A stretch of DNA of 64,000 nt from Cytophagaceae bacterium (GTDB lineage Bacteria; Bacteroidota; Bacteroidia; Cytophagales; Cyclobacteriaceae). Both the position numbers and the translations under genes were made by a program. The stretch's first letter is position 1; each line of letters starts with the position of its first letter. The stretch covers positions 248,001 to 312,000 of the forward strand of contig CP030886.1 in the NCBI GenBank assembly GCA_006969745.1, read 5' to 3'. Below the pieces are notes generated by a model, which had not been told where the DNA came from, made no database searches, and worked only from the letters and a program-made list of their open reading frames with translations. This document shows positions 63,337-64,000 of this stretch, in pieces.

Positions 63337-64000
63337 CTAAGATTGTAGCTTAAACTTGGAAAGCTCGGTTTTTAAACCAGAAGCCATCTCAGATAGGTTG
63401 GTAGACTTGGTTTTATAATTTTCCATCCCTGAGGCTAGCTCTGTCGCCGAACTAGCTACCTCTTCTGTTCCAGCTGCAGTTTGTTCTGCAATGACGACTA
63501 CTCCTTCAATGATCACAACGACATCCTGAATTCGCTTCAATTGATTTTCACTTGCAGAGACAATCTCTTCTGACAGCACCAAAGTATTATTAGAAGATTC
63601 AGTTATTTCATGGAATATTTCTAGGGCAGCACTTGAAACTGCTGTTCCAGATTGTACACGCTCACTCATTTCATTCATTGTCTTTGAAGTTTCGAGCGTG
63701 TCCTTTTGAACGTCAGATATGAGTTGTTCAATTCTGGTTGCAGATTTCCGTGAATCTTCTGCCAGCTTCCTTATTTCCTCTGCCACTACGGCAAACCCGC
63801 GACCTGCATCGCCTGCTTGCGCCGCTTCGATCGCTGCATTCAGTGCCAACAAATTTGTCTGAGAGGCGATTTCGGTAATGACAGATAGTACTTGATTAAT
63901 TTCATTAGACCTCCCTTTCAGCACTTCGATTGATTGGCTACTCTTTGTGGTGTATTTGATTATATCGGAAATGCTCATTTTAAGCTCATTTAGCATTCCT
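63337..64000 (-). CDS. Methyl-accepting chemotaxis-type signalling protein, 3' part
   Basis: The open frame runs off the window; 219+ residues are visible. The cytoplasmic signalling hairpin tip [43 protein letters not shown] is near perfect, flanked by coiled-coil heptads and ending [14 protein letters not shown]. No TM or sensor region is in view. The ATG at 63996 is internal. No CheA/CheW genes are in the window. Gliding Bacteroidota often carry few such receptors, so the context beyond the edge matters. Confidence 0.9.
   Translation of the reverse strand, partial: GMLNELKMSISDIIKYTTKSSQSIEVLKGRSNEINQVLSVITEIASQTNLLALNAAIEAAQAGDAGRGFAVVAEEIRKLAEDSRKSATRIEQLISDVQKDTLETSKTMNEMSERVQSGTAVSSAALEIFHEITESSNNTLVLSEEIVSASENQLKRIQDVVVIIEGVVVIAEQTAAGTEEVASSATELASGMENYKTKSTNLSEMASGLKTELSKFKLQS

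Overview
The window is a dense bacterial chromosome segment from the phylum Bacteroidota, most likely a marine gliding-type Cytophagales/Flammeovirgaceae-like organism. The evidence is a PorP/SprF component and a type A sorting domain of the type IX secretion system (T9SS), alternative complex III next to an aa3 oxidase, Bacteroidota-type promoters (TTG-N19-TAnnTTTG), the block parA-parB-DUF5683-dapB-lepB, and the families DUF983, DUF420, GSCFA, DUF6048 and DUF255. No tRNA, rRNA, CRISPR array, insertion sequence or prophage was seen. The genus cannot be fixed from sequence alone.

Region 1 (1-8 kb): the last codons of a probable T9SS type B cargo, its PorP/SprF partner, and, converging on it, a large outer-membrane beta-barrel protein with an overlapping 12-TM orphan sensor histidine kinase. 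Region 2 (7.9-24.4 kb, all minus strand): one long respiratory operon. It encodes alternative complex III (actABCDEF), aa3-type cytochrome oxidase (ctaC, ctaD, two subunit III genes, subunit IV), heme A synthesis (ctaA, ctaB), and an assembly tail: a SCO-like protein without its copper cysteines, DUF420 with an EF-hand-like loop, a small CxxC membrane protein and DUF983. A near-consensus promoter and an adjacent palindrome lie at its head. Complex III would oxidise menaquinol and pass electrons through its hemes to the oxidase.

Region 3 (24.5-33.6 kb): a serine hydrolase, divergent from a serine-biosynthesis cluster (SerB-SerA fusion, a cysteine-less YtxJ homolog, a SerC-like aminotransferase), then a universal stress protein with a palindrome inside its promoter, a MarR regulator with a probable self-operator, and a four-gene ECF sigma operon (sigma factor, TM protein, Spy/CpxP-like protein, outer-membrane barrel). 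Region 4 (33.6-41.8 kb): pyrG, yidC, parA, parB, DUF5683, dapB, lepB. Region 5 (41.7-49.6 kb): a 47-residue membrane micropeptide coupled to an S41 protease lipoprotein, ung, apaG, a methyltransferase, a coiled-coil membrane protein, a 308-bp spacer with a REP-like inverted pair and a second structured element, the rpsF-rpsR-rplI operon, a nuclease-family lipoprotein and a GSCFA protein.

Region 6 (49.7-57.2 kb): a 2487-residue T9SS cargo adhesin with ten nearly identical 357-bp Fn3-like repeats and five 282-bp Ig-like repeats. Region 7 (57.4-64 kb): a DUF255 thioredoxin-like protein, priA, a lipoprotein/DUF6048 pair and the end of a chemotaxis receptor that runs off the window. I see no large unknown system. 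The less ordinary items are the altered oxidase-assembly tail, the micropeptide, the REP-like and RNA-like elements before rpsF, the recently amplified adhesin array and several palindromic operators.
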